NCBI GenBank assembly: GCA_001556125.1
Contig: LSIG01000176.1
Location: forward strand, 1 to 64,000
Direction: 5' to 3'
DNA length: 64,000 nucleotides
DNA from: Rhizobiales bacterium CCH10-E5
Lineage (GTDB): Bacteria; Pseudomonadota; Alphaproteobacteria; Rhizobiales; Beijerinckiaceae
Below, in pieces: positions 19,921-29,605 of this stretch. Under the pieces are notes generated by a model, which was not told the origin of the DNA, made no database searches, and saw nothing but the letters and a program-made list of their open reading frames with translations. The position numbers and the translations under genes were made by a program. Position 1 is the first letter of the stretch. Each line of letters opens with the position of its first letter.

Positions 19921-21009
19921 ATGCGACAGCCCGATCCGGATCGACACATCGACGGCCTGACCCGGCGCGCTGCGCTGGCCGCCGCCGCGGGTCTGGCCGC
20001 GACCGGTTTCGCGCAAGCCGCCGGCGTCAGCGCGGCGCGGCCGATACCCTTCGGGTCGGCCGCCCAGATCGAGACCTTCCGGGCCGATCCGCGTTATCGC
20101 GAGGCGCTGAAGCGCTATTGCGACGTCATCGTCCCGATGAACGACCTGAAATGGGAGGCGCTGCGCCACGACCGCGCCCGCTTCGACTTCTCGGGCGCCG
20201 ACGAACTCGTCGGCTTCGCCGAACGCAACGGCCAGGCCCTGCGTGGCCATGCCCTGCTCTGGGGCGAGGCGCTGCCGCCCTGGGCAAGGGACATGACCAG
20301 CCGGGCCGAGGCCGAGCGCGAGCTCGTCGAGCACATCGGCACGGTCGTCGACCGCTACAAGGGCAGGATCGCGACCTGGGACGTGGTCAACGAGGTCATC
20401 CGCTTCGAGCCGCTGCCGGGTGAACCGATGCGCGACACGATCTGGCAGCGGCTGCTCGGGCCCGCCCATGTCGAGATCGCCTTCCGCGCCGCGGCCGCGG
20501 CCGATCCGAAGGCGCGGCTCGTGCTGAACGACTTCAACTTCGAGGAGCCGGGCGCCGGTACGGCGGCGCGCCGCCGCATCGCGCTCGATCTCTGCCGCCG
20601 GCTCAAGGACAAGGGCATCCCCGTCCACGGCATCGGGATGCAGGCGCATCTCTATGCCGACCGCCCGCTCGACATCGACGGACTGGAAAACTTCATGGTC
20701 GAGCTCGGCAAGCTCGACCTCGACGTCGAGATCACCGAACTCGACGTCATCGACTGGAAGCTCCCCGCCGATGCCGCGACGCGCGATCGGGCCGCCGCGA
20801 GTCTGGTCGGGACGTTCCTCAACGCCATCGCCTCTGTCCGCCGGCCCAAGGCCATCGTCACCTGGGGCCTGAGCGACCGCTATTCCTGGATCCACGAGAC
20901 CTTCCCGCGTCAGGACAAGGCGAGAGCCCGGCCCCTGCCGCTGGATGCCGATTTCCGGCCGAAACCGATGATGGCGGTGCTCGACCGCTATCGCCGAGGC
21001 CAGAGTTAG
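19921..21009 (+). CDS. GH10 family glycoside hydrolase, Tat-exported
   Basis: This is a glycanase of the endo-1,4-beta-xylanase family, 362 aa. The signal is twin-arginine-like (TRRAALAAAAGLAATG, residues 14-29). GH10 residues: Lys78 (NDLKW), acid/base Glu158 (WDVVNE), Gln241/His243 (GMQAH), nucleophile Glu273 (ITELDV) and the late SW (DRYSW). The usually invariant His after Trp in the GHxLxWH block is Gly115 (GHALLWGEALPPW). That changes subsite -1 and suggests a substrate other than plain xylan. In an exopolysaccharide locus it probably trims the polymer. Confidence 0.85.
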   Translation: MRQPDPDRHIDGLTRRAALAAAAGLAATGFAQAAGVSAARPIPFGSAAQIETFRADPRYREALKRYCDVIVPMNDLKWEALRHDRARFDFSGADELVGFAERNGQALRGHALLWGEALPPWARDMTSRAEAERELVEHIGTVVDRYKGRIATWDVVNEVIRFEPLPGEPMRDTIWQRLLGPAHVEIAFRAAAAADPKARLVLNDFNFEEPGAGTAARRRIALDLCRRLKDKGIPVHGIGMQAHLYADRPLDIDGLENFMVELGKLDLDVEITELDVIDWKLPADAATRDRAAASLVGTFLNAIASVRRPKAIVTWGLSDRYSWIHETFPRQDKARARPLPLDADFRPKPMMAVLDRYRRGQS

Positions 21010-21090
21010 CGCCGGCCACGACAGAGCGAGCGAGACGATGTTGCCCGTGCCGAGACGCTCCCGTCCCGGCGTCCGGCGAGGACTGGAAGA

Positions 21091-23481
21091 GTGAAGCGTA
21101 GCGTCATGTTCACCAACGAGACCGCCGTCAGCGAGCCGGAGCCGAGGCGTGATCGCCGCGAGCGCCGGGCCGCGCCCGCGGCGGTGCCGGCCGTCATGGC
21201 GAAGCTCACCGATCCGGCCTGGGTTGTTCGGACCCTCTGGGTCCGCAAGGGGCTCATTCTGCTCTGTGCCGTCCTCGGCCTCGTCCTGGCGGGGCTGGCG
21301 AGCCTGCTCGTGCCGCCGAAATACGTCTCGACCGCCCAGCTCTTCATCGACCCGCGCGACCTGCGCGTGCTCCAGAACGAAGTCTCGCCCAATGCCACCG
21401 GCGGCGACCCGACCTCGATCACCAGCTATCTCGAGAGCCAGGCGCGCATCATCGCCTCCGACAGCATCAAGACGCCGGTCGTCTGGAGCGAAGGGCTGGA
21501 CAAGGACCCGGAGTTCGGCGGCGAGGCGCCGAAATCGGGATTGGGCCGCCTGCTCGCCGAGTGGTGGCCGAAGAGCGGCGCGCCCGATCACGACGGACTG
21601 GTCTATGCGCTGGCGGCCCTCGACCGGAACGTCAGCGTCCGCCGCGGCGAGCGCACCTTCGTCATCGACATCTCGGTGACCTCGCGCGAGGCCGCCAAGG
21701 CGGCCCGCATCGCCAACGCGCTGGCCGAGACCTATCTCGAAAACCAGGCCAAGGTGCGTGCCGAGGCCGCCCAGCGCGCCACCGCCTCGCTGACCTCGCG
21801 CCTCGAGGAGCTGCGCAACCGCCTGCGCACGGCCGAAGACAAGGCCGAGCGCTACAAGGAGGCCAACAACATCGTCGGTGTCGGCGCCGGCCGCTCGATG
21901 ACGGAGGAGCAACTCGCGCTCAACAACGCCCAGCTCGTCGCGTCGCGCACCCGCGTCACCGAGGCGCGCGCCAAATACGACCAGATCATCGCCACCCGTC
22001 CGGCGGGCATCGAGGCCGGCGCGATCCCCGAGGCCGTCGCCTCCAACACCATGACCGCGCTGCGTGCCCAGCTCGGCGCGGCCCTGGCCAAGGAGGCCGA
22101 CCTGCTCGCCTCGCTCGGCGCGCGTCACCCCGCCCTCGCCGCCGCCCAGGCCCAGACCCGCGACGCGCGGCGGCAGATCTCGGACGAACTCTCCCGCATC
22201 GCCCGGTCCGCCAAGGTCGAGCTCGATCGCGCCGTCGAGGCCGAGCGCCAGATCGCGCGCCGTGTCGATCAGCTGACGGCCTCGCAATATGCCGCCAGCC
22301 GCGCCTCGGTCGAGCTGCGGGAGCTCGAGCGCGAGGTCGAATCCTCGCGCGTCGTCTACGACGCCTTCCTGCGTCGCGCCCGCGAGACGGGCGAGCTCGC
22401 CGGCATCGATACCACCAATGCGCGCGTCATCAGCGCCGCCATGCCGCCGCTGGAGAAAAGCGGCATCAGCCGGCGCACGCTGGCGCTGCTCGGCGGCATC
22501 GTCGGCGGCGGGGCCGGTGTCGCGCTGGCGCTCGGGCTCGCTCTGTTCGGCCCGCTGCCCCTTCCGCGGCGCCCCGTCCGACAGGCGGAGGAGACCGAAG
22601 CGGCCCAGCCGCCTGCGGCCGCCGCTCCGGCCGAAGCGAAGCCCGTCACGGCCCCGCTGATGGCGGTGCCATCGGCCCCGGCCGTCGCGCCGCGTCCTGC
22701 GGCGGCCAAGGCCGGCTGGCGTCGCCTCGTCGCGATCAACGGGGGGCAGGCCGAGCGCGTGCCCGATCTGCTGCGCACTGCCGCCACCCCGCTGCTGGCG
22801 ACGCTGCCGGCCGTCCGCCACCGCCGCTGGCGCCGTGATGATGGCGAGGTTCGCTCGGTCTTCCAGGCGAAGACCCATCTGGTCGACGTGCTGGACAAGC
22901 CGAATGCCGGCTTCGCCAAGGCGGTGCGGACGGTGCGCTCCGCCCTCGCGACGCAGGCTTCCGGCGGCGACCATCGGCGGATCCTGGTGCTCGGTCTGCG
23001 TCCCCATTCAGGCGCCTCGACGCTCGCGCTGAATCTCGCCCTCGATGCGGCGCAGGCCGGCCTGCCGGCGATGCTGGTCGATGCGGGCCTGGGTGACGAG
23101 GCCCTGACCCGTGTCTACGCGCCGGAGGCGCAGTTCGGGCTCCACGACGTCGTCACAGGCAAGGTCGGGCTCGTGCGTGCGGCGCTGCAGGACGAGGGCA
23201 CCGGCCTGTTCTTCCTGCCCCGCGTCGGCCGGACCGATCTGGTTGGTCGCGAGGAGATCGGGCGCGGCTTCTTCGAGAAGGCCCGCCGTTTCGGCCCGAT
23301 CGTCATCGACGGCGGCGCGGTCGGGACGGACGGTCTGGCGCTTCGCTTCGCCGAGGTCGCGGACGACATCGTCCTCGTCCTGCGCGAGGGCGCGGTCGGC
23401 GAGGGCGATCTCGCCAGCGCGACGGCGGCGCTCGGCGAACAGGCCGACAAGCTGCGCGGCTTCGTCGTCAACGAGGTCTGA
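21091..23481 (+). CDS. Wzc/ExoP-like polysaccharide co-polymerase with degenerate ATPase site
   Basis: This is an inner-membrane chain-length/export protein of 796 aa. TM1 is about residues 53-73, followed by a Wzz domain, a long periplasmic coiled coil (about 200-420), TM2 near 465-488, a Pro/Ala linker, and a C-terminal BY-kinase-like domain. The P-loop reads GLRPHSGAST, with Ala642 where Lys is expected; Walker A' is LVDAGL, with the second Asp lost (Gly666). No tyrosine-rich tail is present. ATP hydrolysis or autokinase activity is therefore doubtful. The GTG at 21091 has GGA(A) just upstream; ATG 21106 is the alternative. Confidence 0.85.
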   Translation: MKRSVMFTNETAVSEPEPRRDRRERRAAPAAVPAVMAKLTDPAWVVRTLWVRKGLILLCAVLGLVLAGLASLLVPPKYVSTAQLFIDPRDLRVLQNEVSPNATGGDPTSITSYLESQARIIASDSIKTPVVWSEGLDKDPEFGGEAPKSGLGRLLAEWWPKSGAPDHDGLVYALAALDRNVSVRRGERTFVIDISVTSREAAKAARIANALAETYLENQAKVRAEAAQRATASLTSRLEELRNRLRTAEDKAERYKEANNIVGVGAGRSMTEEQLALNNAQLVASRTRVTEARAKYDQIIATRPAGIEAGAIPEAVASNTMTALRAQLGAALAKEADLLASLGARHPALAAAQAQTRDARRQISDELSRIARSAKVELDRAVEAERQIARRVDQLTASQYAASRASVELRELEREVESSRVVYDAFLRRARETGELAGIDTTNARVISAAMPPLEKSGISRRTLALLGGIVGGGAGVALALGLALFGPLPLPRRPVRQAEETEAAQPPAAAAPAEAKPVTAPLMAVPSAPAVAPRPAAAKAGWRRLVAINGGQAERVPDLLRTAATPLLATLPAVRHRRWRRDDGEVRSVFQAKTHLVDVLDKPNAGFAKAVRTVRSALATQASGGDHRRILVLGLRPHSGASTLALNLALDAAQAGLPAMLVDAGLGDEALTRVYAPEAQFGLHDVVTGKVGLVRAALQDEGTGLFFLPRVGRTDLVGREEIGRGFFEKARRFGPIVIDGGAVGTDGLALRFAEVADDIVLVLREGAVGEGDLASATAALGEQADKLRGFVVNEV

Positions 23482-23490
23482 GCGCCGGCC

Positions 23491-24543
23491 TCAGTTCGCT
23501 TCCGGCTTGCGATACTGCTCGTTGGCGACGCCGAACTCCGACAGCAGGCGTCCGGCCGCCACCTGTGCGTGATAGAGGCCGATCACGGCAGACCCCGTTT
23601 TCAGACCTAGGGCAATGCCGCGCGGTAGGCTGGCGCCCAGAAGCGCCAGCGACTTGGCCAGCACGCGCAGCCGGCCAGAGGCTCCCGGATGCAGCCGCCG
23701 CTCGATGGCCGCGGAGATCGCGCCGTTGCGCAGGGCGCGGGCCTGGATCCAGCCGAATTCGCTGCGCCGGGCCGGCATCGTCTCGCGCTGCGCCGCCTCC
23801 TGCACCCACCAGAAGCGGAAGCCGGCCGCTTTCGCCCGCGTGAAGAAATCGCTGTCGCCGCCACCGGTGAAGTCGAAACGCTCGTCGAGGAACGGGTATC
23901 CGAGCCGCTCCAGCACCTCTCGCCGGGTGAGATAATTCGCGCTCGAGAACAGGATCGGAATCGGGCCTGAAGCGGCATAATGAGAGCGGAAGACCGGATG
24001 GGCGGAGAGCCAGGCGCGGGAGCGATCCTCGAACTCCGGCGTCACCGAACCGCCGAAGAGCTCAGCCGGGGCGCTACGCGCAGCCTTCAGGAAGGCGTCG
24101 AGCCAGAGCGGCGTCGCGGTCTCGTCATCGTCGATGCCCAGAACCTGCTTCAGCGCCGGAAAGCGCGTCAGCGCGCAGCGCCAGGCGGCGTTGTAGGCCT
24201 TGCAGTTGCCCTGACGCGGTTCGACGATGACGAATCCCTTGAACAGCCCCTGCGCGAGCAGGGACGCGGCGCGTTGCGCACCAGCCTGTTCAATGCCCTC
24301 GTTCTCGACGACGATGACCGCAAAATCATGCCCGCCCTGCTGGGCCGCGAGCGAGCGCAGGGTCGCCTCGAGCAGGTCGGGCCGGCGAAAGGTCGGTACG
24401 CAGACGACGCTCTCGACACCCGCCAGCGTAGCTTCGGGAGAGCTGGCGAGTACGCTGAAGGGCTCCGGCGTCGTGAAGAGCGCAGCGGCGCGGTTGCGGA
24501 TCGGGTCGAGGGCATTCATCGCGTCCATCATCGCCCGCCGCAC
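23491..24543 (-). CDS. Glycosyltransferase family 2
   Basis: This is an inverting GT-A glycosyltransferase of 350 aa. The N-terminal catalytic domain begins ESVVCVPTFRRPDLLEATLRSL, the nucleotide/metal site is GIDDDET, and the acceptor-side acidic cluster is FTGGGDSDFF. The C-terminal third has one or two hydrophobic stretches, possibly membrane-associating. Several ATGs lie within the first ten codons, so the start is approximate. It is convergent with the co-polymerase gene (9 bp apart) and divergent from the GT4 gene. Confidence 0.8.
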   Translation of the reverse strand: MRRAMMDAMNALDPIRNRAAALFTTPEPFSVLASSPEATLAGVESVVCVPTFRRPDLLEATLRSLAAQQGGHDFAVIVVENEGIEQAGAQRAASLLAQGLFKGFVIVEPRQGNCKAYNAAWRCALTRFPALKQVLGIDDDETATPLWLDAFLKAARSAPAELFGGSVTPEFEDRSRAWLSAHPVFRSHYAASGPIPILFSSANYLTRREVLERLGYPFLDERFDFTGGGDSDFFTRAKAAGFRFWWVQEAAQRETMPARRSEFGWIQARALRNGAISAAIERRLHPGASGRLRVLAKSLALLGASLPRGIALGLKTGSAVIGLYHAQVAAGRLLSEFGVANEQYRKPEAN

Positions 24544-24620
24544 TTAAGGTTCCGTGATCGCGATGGCCGGATCGGCGGTGGATCGGGCCATGAAGCGTTG
24601 ATCATGCTCGCGCGCCGCGC

Positions 24621-25868
24621 TTGACCCGCGCCCGCGGGCGAGGCCTTGCTGCGACTGCGGTGTGCGCCGCAGATGGTTCTCCGGCCGGGCTTCTTCCCTT
24701 GCGTCTCGCCTTCCTTACCGCACTGGTTCCCGTCGCCCGGCCCGACACCGGCTTCGAGATCGCCAATGCCGCGATCCTCGACGCCCTGCGCGGCGCCGGG
24801 CACGAGGTCACGGCCTTCGGCTTCCTGCGGCCGGGCGAGGAGCCGGCCGATCCGGACCGTTCCCGCATCATCGCCCGGACCGAGATCGAAAACGCCGTGG
24901 CATCCCCCGGCCTGCGCCTGCGCTGGATCGCGGCCGCCCTGCGCCTGCGTCTGCCCGTCGCCTGCGCCAAGCTGCGTCTGGCGGGCGCCGGCCGCCTCGT
25001 CGAGGCGGTCCGCGCCGAAGGCCCTTTCGACGCCATCGTGCTGAATTCCGTCATGCTGCCCGGCGCCTTTCCGGAGCTGCTCCGGCTCGCGCCCTGCCTG
25101 CTGGTCGAGCACAACATCGAATATGTTTCGGCGGGCCAGAGTGCCAACCATGCCCGCAATCCCGTGCTGAAGCGGCTCTACCGACGCGAGGCGCGCCTGC
25201 TGGAGCAGATCGAGCGCAGGCTCTGGCGCGACTGCCACTTCGTCTGGACGCTGGCGGAAGAGGATCGCGCCGCGCTCGGGCCGGCGCTGGCCGCCCGCTC
25301 GGCCGCGCTGCCCCTGCTCCCTGTCGCGGCGGCGCCGGACACGGCCACGGTCACCGAGCCGGAGCCGGCTCACGACGTCGGGCTCATCGGCACCTGGACC
25401 TGGACGCCCAATTTCATCGGCCTCGACTGGTTCCTGCGCGAGGTCTGCCCGCTCCTGCCGCCGGATGTGACCGTCGCCGTCGCGGGCCGGCTGCCGCCGG
25501 GCATGACGGCACCGCCTGGCGTGCGCTTCCTCGGACGCGTCCCGGCAGCCGACGCCTTCCTGCGCTCCTGCCGGATCGTGGCGCTGACCAGCCGCGCCGG
25601 CACCGGCGTGCAGCTCAAGACGGTGGAAGCGCTCGCTCTCGGATTGCCCGCGGTCGCGACGCCGCTCTCCTGCCGTGGTTTTTCCGACATGCCGGCCAAT
25701 GTCACGCAGGCCGAGGATCCGCGCGCCTTTGCGGATGAACTGGTTGCCCGGCTCGCCGCGATCCGGGCCGGCGATCGCCAGCGCCTCAATGGGGCGGCTT
25801 TCCTGGATCGCCAGCGCCAGGCCCTGGCTGAGGGGCTGGAACGGGGCCTCGCCGCGGCCCGGGCCTGA
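24621..25868 (+). CDS. Glycosyltransferase family 4
   Basis: This is a GT-B fold transferase of the exopolysaccharide locus. The N-terminal acceptor domain starts near LRLAFLTALVPVARPDTGFEIANAAIL, and the C-terminal donor domain has GLIGTWTWTPNFIGLDWFL, VRFLGRVP and the E-x7-E-like GVQLKTVEALALGLP. No ATG exists near the start. TTG 24621 is the furthest upstream codon and TTG 24699 (before RLAFLTAL) is equally likely. Its stop is 1 bp from the convergent AbrB-family gene. Confidence 0.8.
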   Translation: MTRARGRGLAATAVCAADGSPAGLLPLRLAFLTALVPVARPDTGFEIANAAILDALRGAGHEVTAFGFLRPGEEPADPDRSRIIARTEIENAVASPGLRLRWIAAALRLRLPVACAKLRLAGAGRLVEAVRAEGPFDAIVLNSVMLPGAFPELLRLAPCLLVEHNIEYVSAGQSANHARNPVLKRLYRREARLLEQIERRLWRDCHFVWTLAEEDRAALGPALAARSAALPLLPVAAAPDTATVTEPEPAHDVGLIGTWTWTPNFIGLDWFLREVCPLLPPDVTVAVAGRLPPGMTAPPGVRFLGRVPAADAFLRSCRIVALTSRAGTGVQLKTVEALALGLPAVATPLSCRGFSDMPANVTQAEDPRAFADELVARLAAIRAGDRQRLNGAAFLDRQRQALAEGLERGLAAARA

Positions 25869-25869
25869 G

Positions 25870-26979
25870 CTAAGAGCCCGGTTTGGAGGGGCCGCGCCCG
25901 ATGAGCAGCCCGAACAACGGCCCGGCGCTGATCATCACCAGAAAGACCCGAATGATGTGATGAGCGGCCACGAAGGCCACCTCGGTATGCAGCGCCAGCG
26001 CGATCAGGCTCATTTCCGCGAGCCCGCCGGGCGAATAGGCCAGGATCAGCGGCACATGCCCATGCACCGAGACGTTCGCGACCAGCCAGGCGAAGGCGAG
26101 CGTCAGCGACAGCAGGATCACGGTCGAGCCGGCCGACAGCGCCAGCACTCGCAGGATGGTGCGCGGCGCCGTGCCGACGAAGCGGCAGCCGATGGTGATG
26201 CCGAGGATCAACTGGGCGGCGTTGACGATCTCGAAGGGCGGCACCGAGTCGCTCAGACCCGAGACATGGACGATCGCGCTGACGATCATCGGCCCGAGCA
26301 GGAACTTCGCCGGCAGACGCAGCCATTCGCCCAGCACGATTCCCGCGATGCCGCAGGCGAGCAGGACGAGTTCGGCCAGGAGCGGGGTCGCGACGACGGA
26401 GGGCCCGGCGACGCGGTTGCCGCCGATCGGCACGCCGCCGATCCACTGCACGATGAAGGGCAGCGTCATCACCACCAGCAGGATGCGGGCGGAGTGGATC
26501 AGCGCGATGATGCGCGCATCGCCGCCCTTCTCTTCGCCGAGCGTCACCATCTCGATCAGCCCGCCCGGCATGCCGGCGAAGAAGGCGGTGATCGGATCGA
26601 ACCCCGCGACCTTTCTGAAATAGGCGACGCAGGCGAGGGCGCAGGCGATCATGAACAGCACGAGCCCGGCCAGCGTCGGCAGCCAGTTCGGCAATTGCGC
26701 GATCACCTCCGGCTTGAAGCCGGCGCCGAGCATCACGCCGATCACCATCGTCATCGGCGGACGGATGACGGAAGGCGCCGCCACCGGCCAGCGCAGCAGC
26801 GCGGCGGCCGTGCAGGCCACCATCGAGCCCAGCATCCAGGGCAAAGGCAGCCGCGCCAGCACGAAGAGATAGCCGCCCAGCCCGCCGATCAGCAGCGCCA
26901 GCGCGAAGCGCCGATAGGGAAAGCGCGCCGGATGCAGCCCGCGCAAACCTTCGACGAAATCGCTCAGCAGGGTCCTCAC
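25870..26979 (-). CDS. AbrB-family membrane protein
   Basis: This is a polytopic protein of 369 aa of the AbrB family (Pfam AbrB, named after an ammonia monooxygenase-linked protein, not the Bacillus regulator). Two internally similar halves each carry the LPLPWMLGSM / LPAKFLLGPM type block, plus FAGMPGGLIEMVTLGEE and YSPGGLAEMSLIAL. This repeat is typical of the family. Function is not established; transport is assumed. ATG at 26979. It is monocistronic between convergent and divergent neighbours. Confidence 0.85.
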   Translation of the reverse strand: MRTLLSDFVEGLRGLHPARFPYRRFALALLIGGLGGYLFVLARLPLPWMLGSMVACTAAALLRWPVAAPSVIRPPMTMVIGVMLGAGFKPEVIAQLPNWLPTLAGLVLFMIACALACVAYFRKVAGFDPITAFFAGMPGGLIEMVTLGEEKGGDARIIALIHSARILLVVMTLPFIVQWIGGVPIGGNRVAGPSVVATPLLAELVLLACGIAGIVLGEWLRLPAKFLLGPMIVSAIVHVSGLSDSVPPFEIVNAAQLILGITIGCRFVGTAPRTILRVLALSAGSTVILLSLTLAFAWLVANVSVHGHVPLILAYSPGGLAEMSLIALALHTEVAFVAAHHIIRVFLVMISAGPLFGLLIGRGPSKPGS

Positions 26980-27281
26980 CGCAGGCGGCCCGCCCGGCTC
27001 GCGACGCCCGGCGCGACGGCCGGGCGCGTGCTCGGGAAAGCGGATCGGGAAGCGGCCGACATGCAGGCTCCGGCGTGGTGGCGAGGCGGTGCCCTCCTAG
27101 ACCGCAGGCGCGAAGCGCGAAAGTCCGGGCGGCACATGCCGCATCTGTCCCTCCGGCGCATCGCCGCGACACAACCCCGGCATGTGCGGCCGGCTCTGGC
27201 GCGACTCCGCGATTTCCTCGATCACTCTCATGGGGGAACACCCGGCCGGGCCGCGACGCCCGTTGCCGACGGTCGAGGACG
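26980..27281. other. Intergenic region between AbrB-family and DMT genes
   Basis: About 300 bp between divergent genes, so it should carry both promoters. I see no clear -35/-10 pair, operator or terminator. Open readings here continue the DMT frame upstream of its ATG but are Arg/Pro-rich and lack family similarity. Confidence 0.5.
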
Positions 27282-28352
27282 ATGAGCGAAGAACGGCAGA
27301 CCGGGCGCGAAGATCGCCTGGCGCAAGGCGAGGGTTCGGCCGAAATCGAGCCACCCCCGCGCGTCCTCGACACGGCGGAGCCTGTCGCAAGCCGAGAGCC
27401 GCCTCCCACGCTCGAGCCGGCTGCAGCCGTGGGTGCCGTGCGTTCCCGGCGGGCCCGCCTGACGCGTTGGTGGAGCGTTGCCAGCCCCAATCTGCGCGGC
27501 TCTGCCTACATGATGGCGGCGCTCTTGGTCTATGCGGTGATGGTCGGCGCCATCAAGCATGTCGGCGGGGTGATCCCGCTGGTGCAGATCCTGCTGATCC
27601 GCCAGATCGTGATGAGCCTCGTGCTGCTGGCCATGTCGCGCGGTGGCCTGCGGCCGATGCTGCGAACCCGCCGGCCGGGCCTGCAGATCGTTCGCAGCGT
27701 CCTGACGCTCACCGCGATGCTCTGCGGTTTCACCGCCGTGATCGAGATCCCGCTGGCGCAGGCGACGGCGATCGGCTTCAGCCAGGTTCTCTTCGTCACC
27801 ATCGCCGCGGTCATCGTCCTGAAGGAGGTCGTCGACGCGCGTCGCTGGATCGCGACCGTCATCGGCTTTATCGGCGTGCTGGTGATGCTCAAGCCGAGCA
27901 GCGAGGGGCTCGACGCCTTCGCCCTGCTCGCGGTGGCCGGCGCGCTGCTCAATGCCGGCATCACGGTCAGTGTCCGCATGCTGGCTGCGACCGAGCGCAC
28001 CGACACGATCCTGATCTGGCAGGGCATGGTGATGATGGTCGCGCTGGCCATCCCGACCTGGCTCTGGTGGGTGCCGCCCGATGCCACGCAATGGTTCTGG
28101 CTGATCGTGCTCAGCCTGTTCGGCACGGCCGGGCAATGGCTGATCACGCGGGCCTATCAGGTCGGCGAGGCGGCAGCGCTCGCCCCGCTCGATTTCAGCC
28201 GCCTGCTGCTGGCGAGCTTCACCGGCTTCGTTTTCTTCGCCGAGATCCCCGAACTCTCGACCTGGATCGGGGCGGCCATCGTGATCGGCGCGACGCTCTA
28301 CACCATCCGCAAGAACGCGCGGACGCTTCCCCGCGAGCCGGCCGCTCCCTGA
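27282..28352 (+). CDS. DMT-superfamily (EamA) permease
   Basis: This is an inner-membrane drug/metabolite transporter-type protein of 356 aa. The N-terminal 75 residues are hydrophilic and Pro/Glu-rich, longer than usual. Ten hydrophobic segments follow, with two EamA repeats (first around [23 protein letters not shown], second around [21 protein letters not shown]). The substrate is unknown. The ATG at 27282 has GAGGAC upstream. It is followed about 110 bp later by guaC on the same strand. Confidence 0.85.
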   Translation: MSEERQTGREDRLAQGEGSAEIEPPPRVLDTAEPVASREPPPTLEPAAAVGAVRSRRARLTRWWSVASPNLRGSAYMMAALLVYAVMVGAIKHVGGVIPLVQILLIRQIVMSLVLLAMSRGGLRPMLRTRRPGLQIVRSVLTLTAMLCGFTAVIEIPLAQATAIGFSQVLFVTIAAVIVLKEVVDARRWIATVIGFIGVLVMLKPSSEGLDAFALLAVAGALLNAGITVSVRMLAATERTDTILIWQGMVMMVALAIPTWLWWVPPDATQWFWLIVLSLFGTAGQWLITRAYQVGEAAALAPLDFSRLLLASFTGFVFFAEIPELSTWIGAAIVIGATLYTIRKNARTLPREPAAP

Positions 28353-28464
28353 AGCCCGGCAGCCAACGCATTGCCCGGCATCGCTCGCCGGGGTTATGAA
28401 TCGGCGCACGCGGGCCCGATCCGGCCTCACTCGCGCGTGCAGACCCGACGCGAAGGAGCAGCCC

Positions 28465-29508
28465 ATGCGCATCGAGAACGACCCGAAGCTCGATTTCCGC
28501 GACGTCCTGATCCGCCCCAAGCGTTCGACGCTGGGCAGCCGCGCCGAGGTCGACGTCTGCCGCTCCTTCCGCTTCGCCCATACGGGCCGCGACTGGACGG
28601 GTTTTCCGCTGATCGCGGCGAACATGGACGTCGTCGGCACCATACCGATGGCGCGTGCCCTGTTCCGCCACGGCGCCATGGTGGCGCTGCACAAGCATTA
28701 CGGGCCCGACGAGCTGATCGCCTTCTTCCGCGAGCCGGAAGCGGTCAACGCCTTCTTCTCGCTCGGCACCACCGAGGCGGACCACGACAAGCTCGCCCGG
28801 GTCCACGCCCAGTCGCCGATCGACAAGATCTGCCTCGATGTCGCCAATGGCTACACCGAGAAATTCGTCGAGACCGTCAAGGCGACCCGGGACGAGTATC
28901 CCGATGCCGTCATCATGGCGGGCAATGTCGTCACCGGCGACATGACCGAGGCGCTGATCCTGGCCGGCGCCGACATCGTCAAGGTCGGCATCGGCCCCGG
29001 CTCCGTCTGCACCACCCGCAAGATGACCGGCGTCGGCTATCCGCAGCTCTCGGCGATCATCGAATGCGCCGATGCCGCCCATGGGCTCAAGGGTTTGGTC
29101 TGCGGTGACGGCGGCGTCACCGTGCCGGGCGACCTCGCCAAGGGCTATGGCGCCGGCGCCGATTTCATGATGCTCGGCGGCATGCTCGCCGGCCATGACG
29201 AATGCGAGGGCGACATCCGCTACGAGGAGCGCGACGGCGATAAGGTCCCGGTCGGCATGACCTTCTACGGTATGTCCTCGGACACGGCGATGAAGCGCTA
29301 TTCCGGTGGCGTCGCCAAATACCGCGCCTCCGAGGGCAAGACCGTCGAGGTGCCCTATCGCGGCCCGGTCGAGGGCACGATGCAGGAGCTGATGGGCGGC
29401 GTGCGCTCGGCGATGACCTATATCGGCGCCGTCCGGCTCAAGGAGGTGCCCAAGCGCACCACCTTCATCATGGTCGGCAGCCAGCTCAACACGGTGTTCG
29501 GGAGCTGA
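28465..29508 (+). CDS. guaC: GMP reductase
   Basis: This enzyme reduces GMP to IMP with NADPH in purine interconversion. It is 347 aa, matching the E. coli length, with the catalytic Cys182 in [20 protein letters not shown] (E. coli Cys186). The Met/Gly-rich flap and the [22 protein letters not shown]-terminus are GuaC-specific rather than IMP dehydrogenase, and no CBS domains are present. The ATG at 28465 is preceded by GAAGGAG. A GuaC reductase close to amn (56 kb) is suggestive of purine salvage but not an operon. Confidence 0.95.
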   Translation: MRIENDPKLDFRDVLIRPKRSTLGSRAEVDVCRSFRFAHTGRDWTGFPLIAANMDVVGTIPMARALFRHGAMVALHKHYGPDELIAFFREPEAVNAFFSLGTTEADHDKLARVHAQSPIDKICLDVANGYTEKFVETVKATRDEYPDAVIMAGNVVTGDMTEALILAGADIVKVGIGPGSVCTTRKMTGVGYPQLSAIIECADAAHGLKGLVCGDGGVTVPGDLAKGYGAGADFMMLGGMLAGHDECEGDIRYEERDGDKVPVGMTFYGMSSDTAMKRYSGGVAKYRASEGKTVEVPYRGPVEGTMQELMGGVRSAMTYIGAVRLKEVPKRTTFIMVGSQLNTVFGS

Positions 29509-29556
29509 AAAAGCGCGGCTCCCCGCTCTACCGCCCTCGGCCCGGCTGTTGCATAG

Positions 29557-29586
29557 TCGCGGCCTTCGAGGAGCCGAAGGCCGCGA
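29557..29586 (+). other. 12-bp perfect hairpin in the aapJ leader
   Basis: TCGCGGCCTTCG (29557-29568) and CGAAGGCCGCGA (29575-29586) pair perfectly around a 6-nt loop AGGAGC. It ends 19 nt before the aapJ ATG and has no T-run after it. It could terminate guaC weakly, protect the aapJ mRNA, or hide its ribosome site; the sequence alone does not decide. Confidence 0.6.
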
Positions 29587-29605
29587 TGGGCCCGGGGGAG
29601 AGACG

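Noticed and set aside
19894..23007. Very long minus-strand open reading of 1037 codons
   Set aside because: It is antisense to the GH10 and co-polymerase genes, rich in Arg/Gly/Asp/Glu and without any family motif. It is a by-product of high-GC codon use in the real genes.
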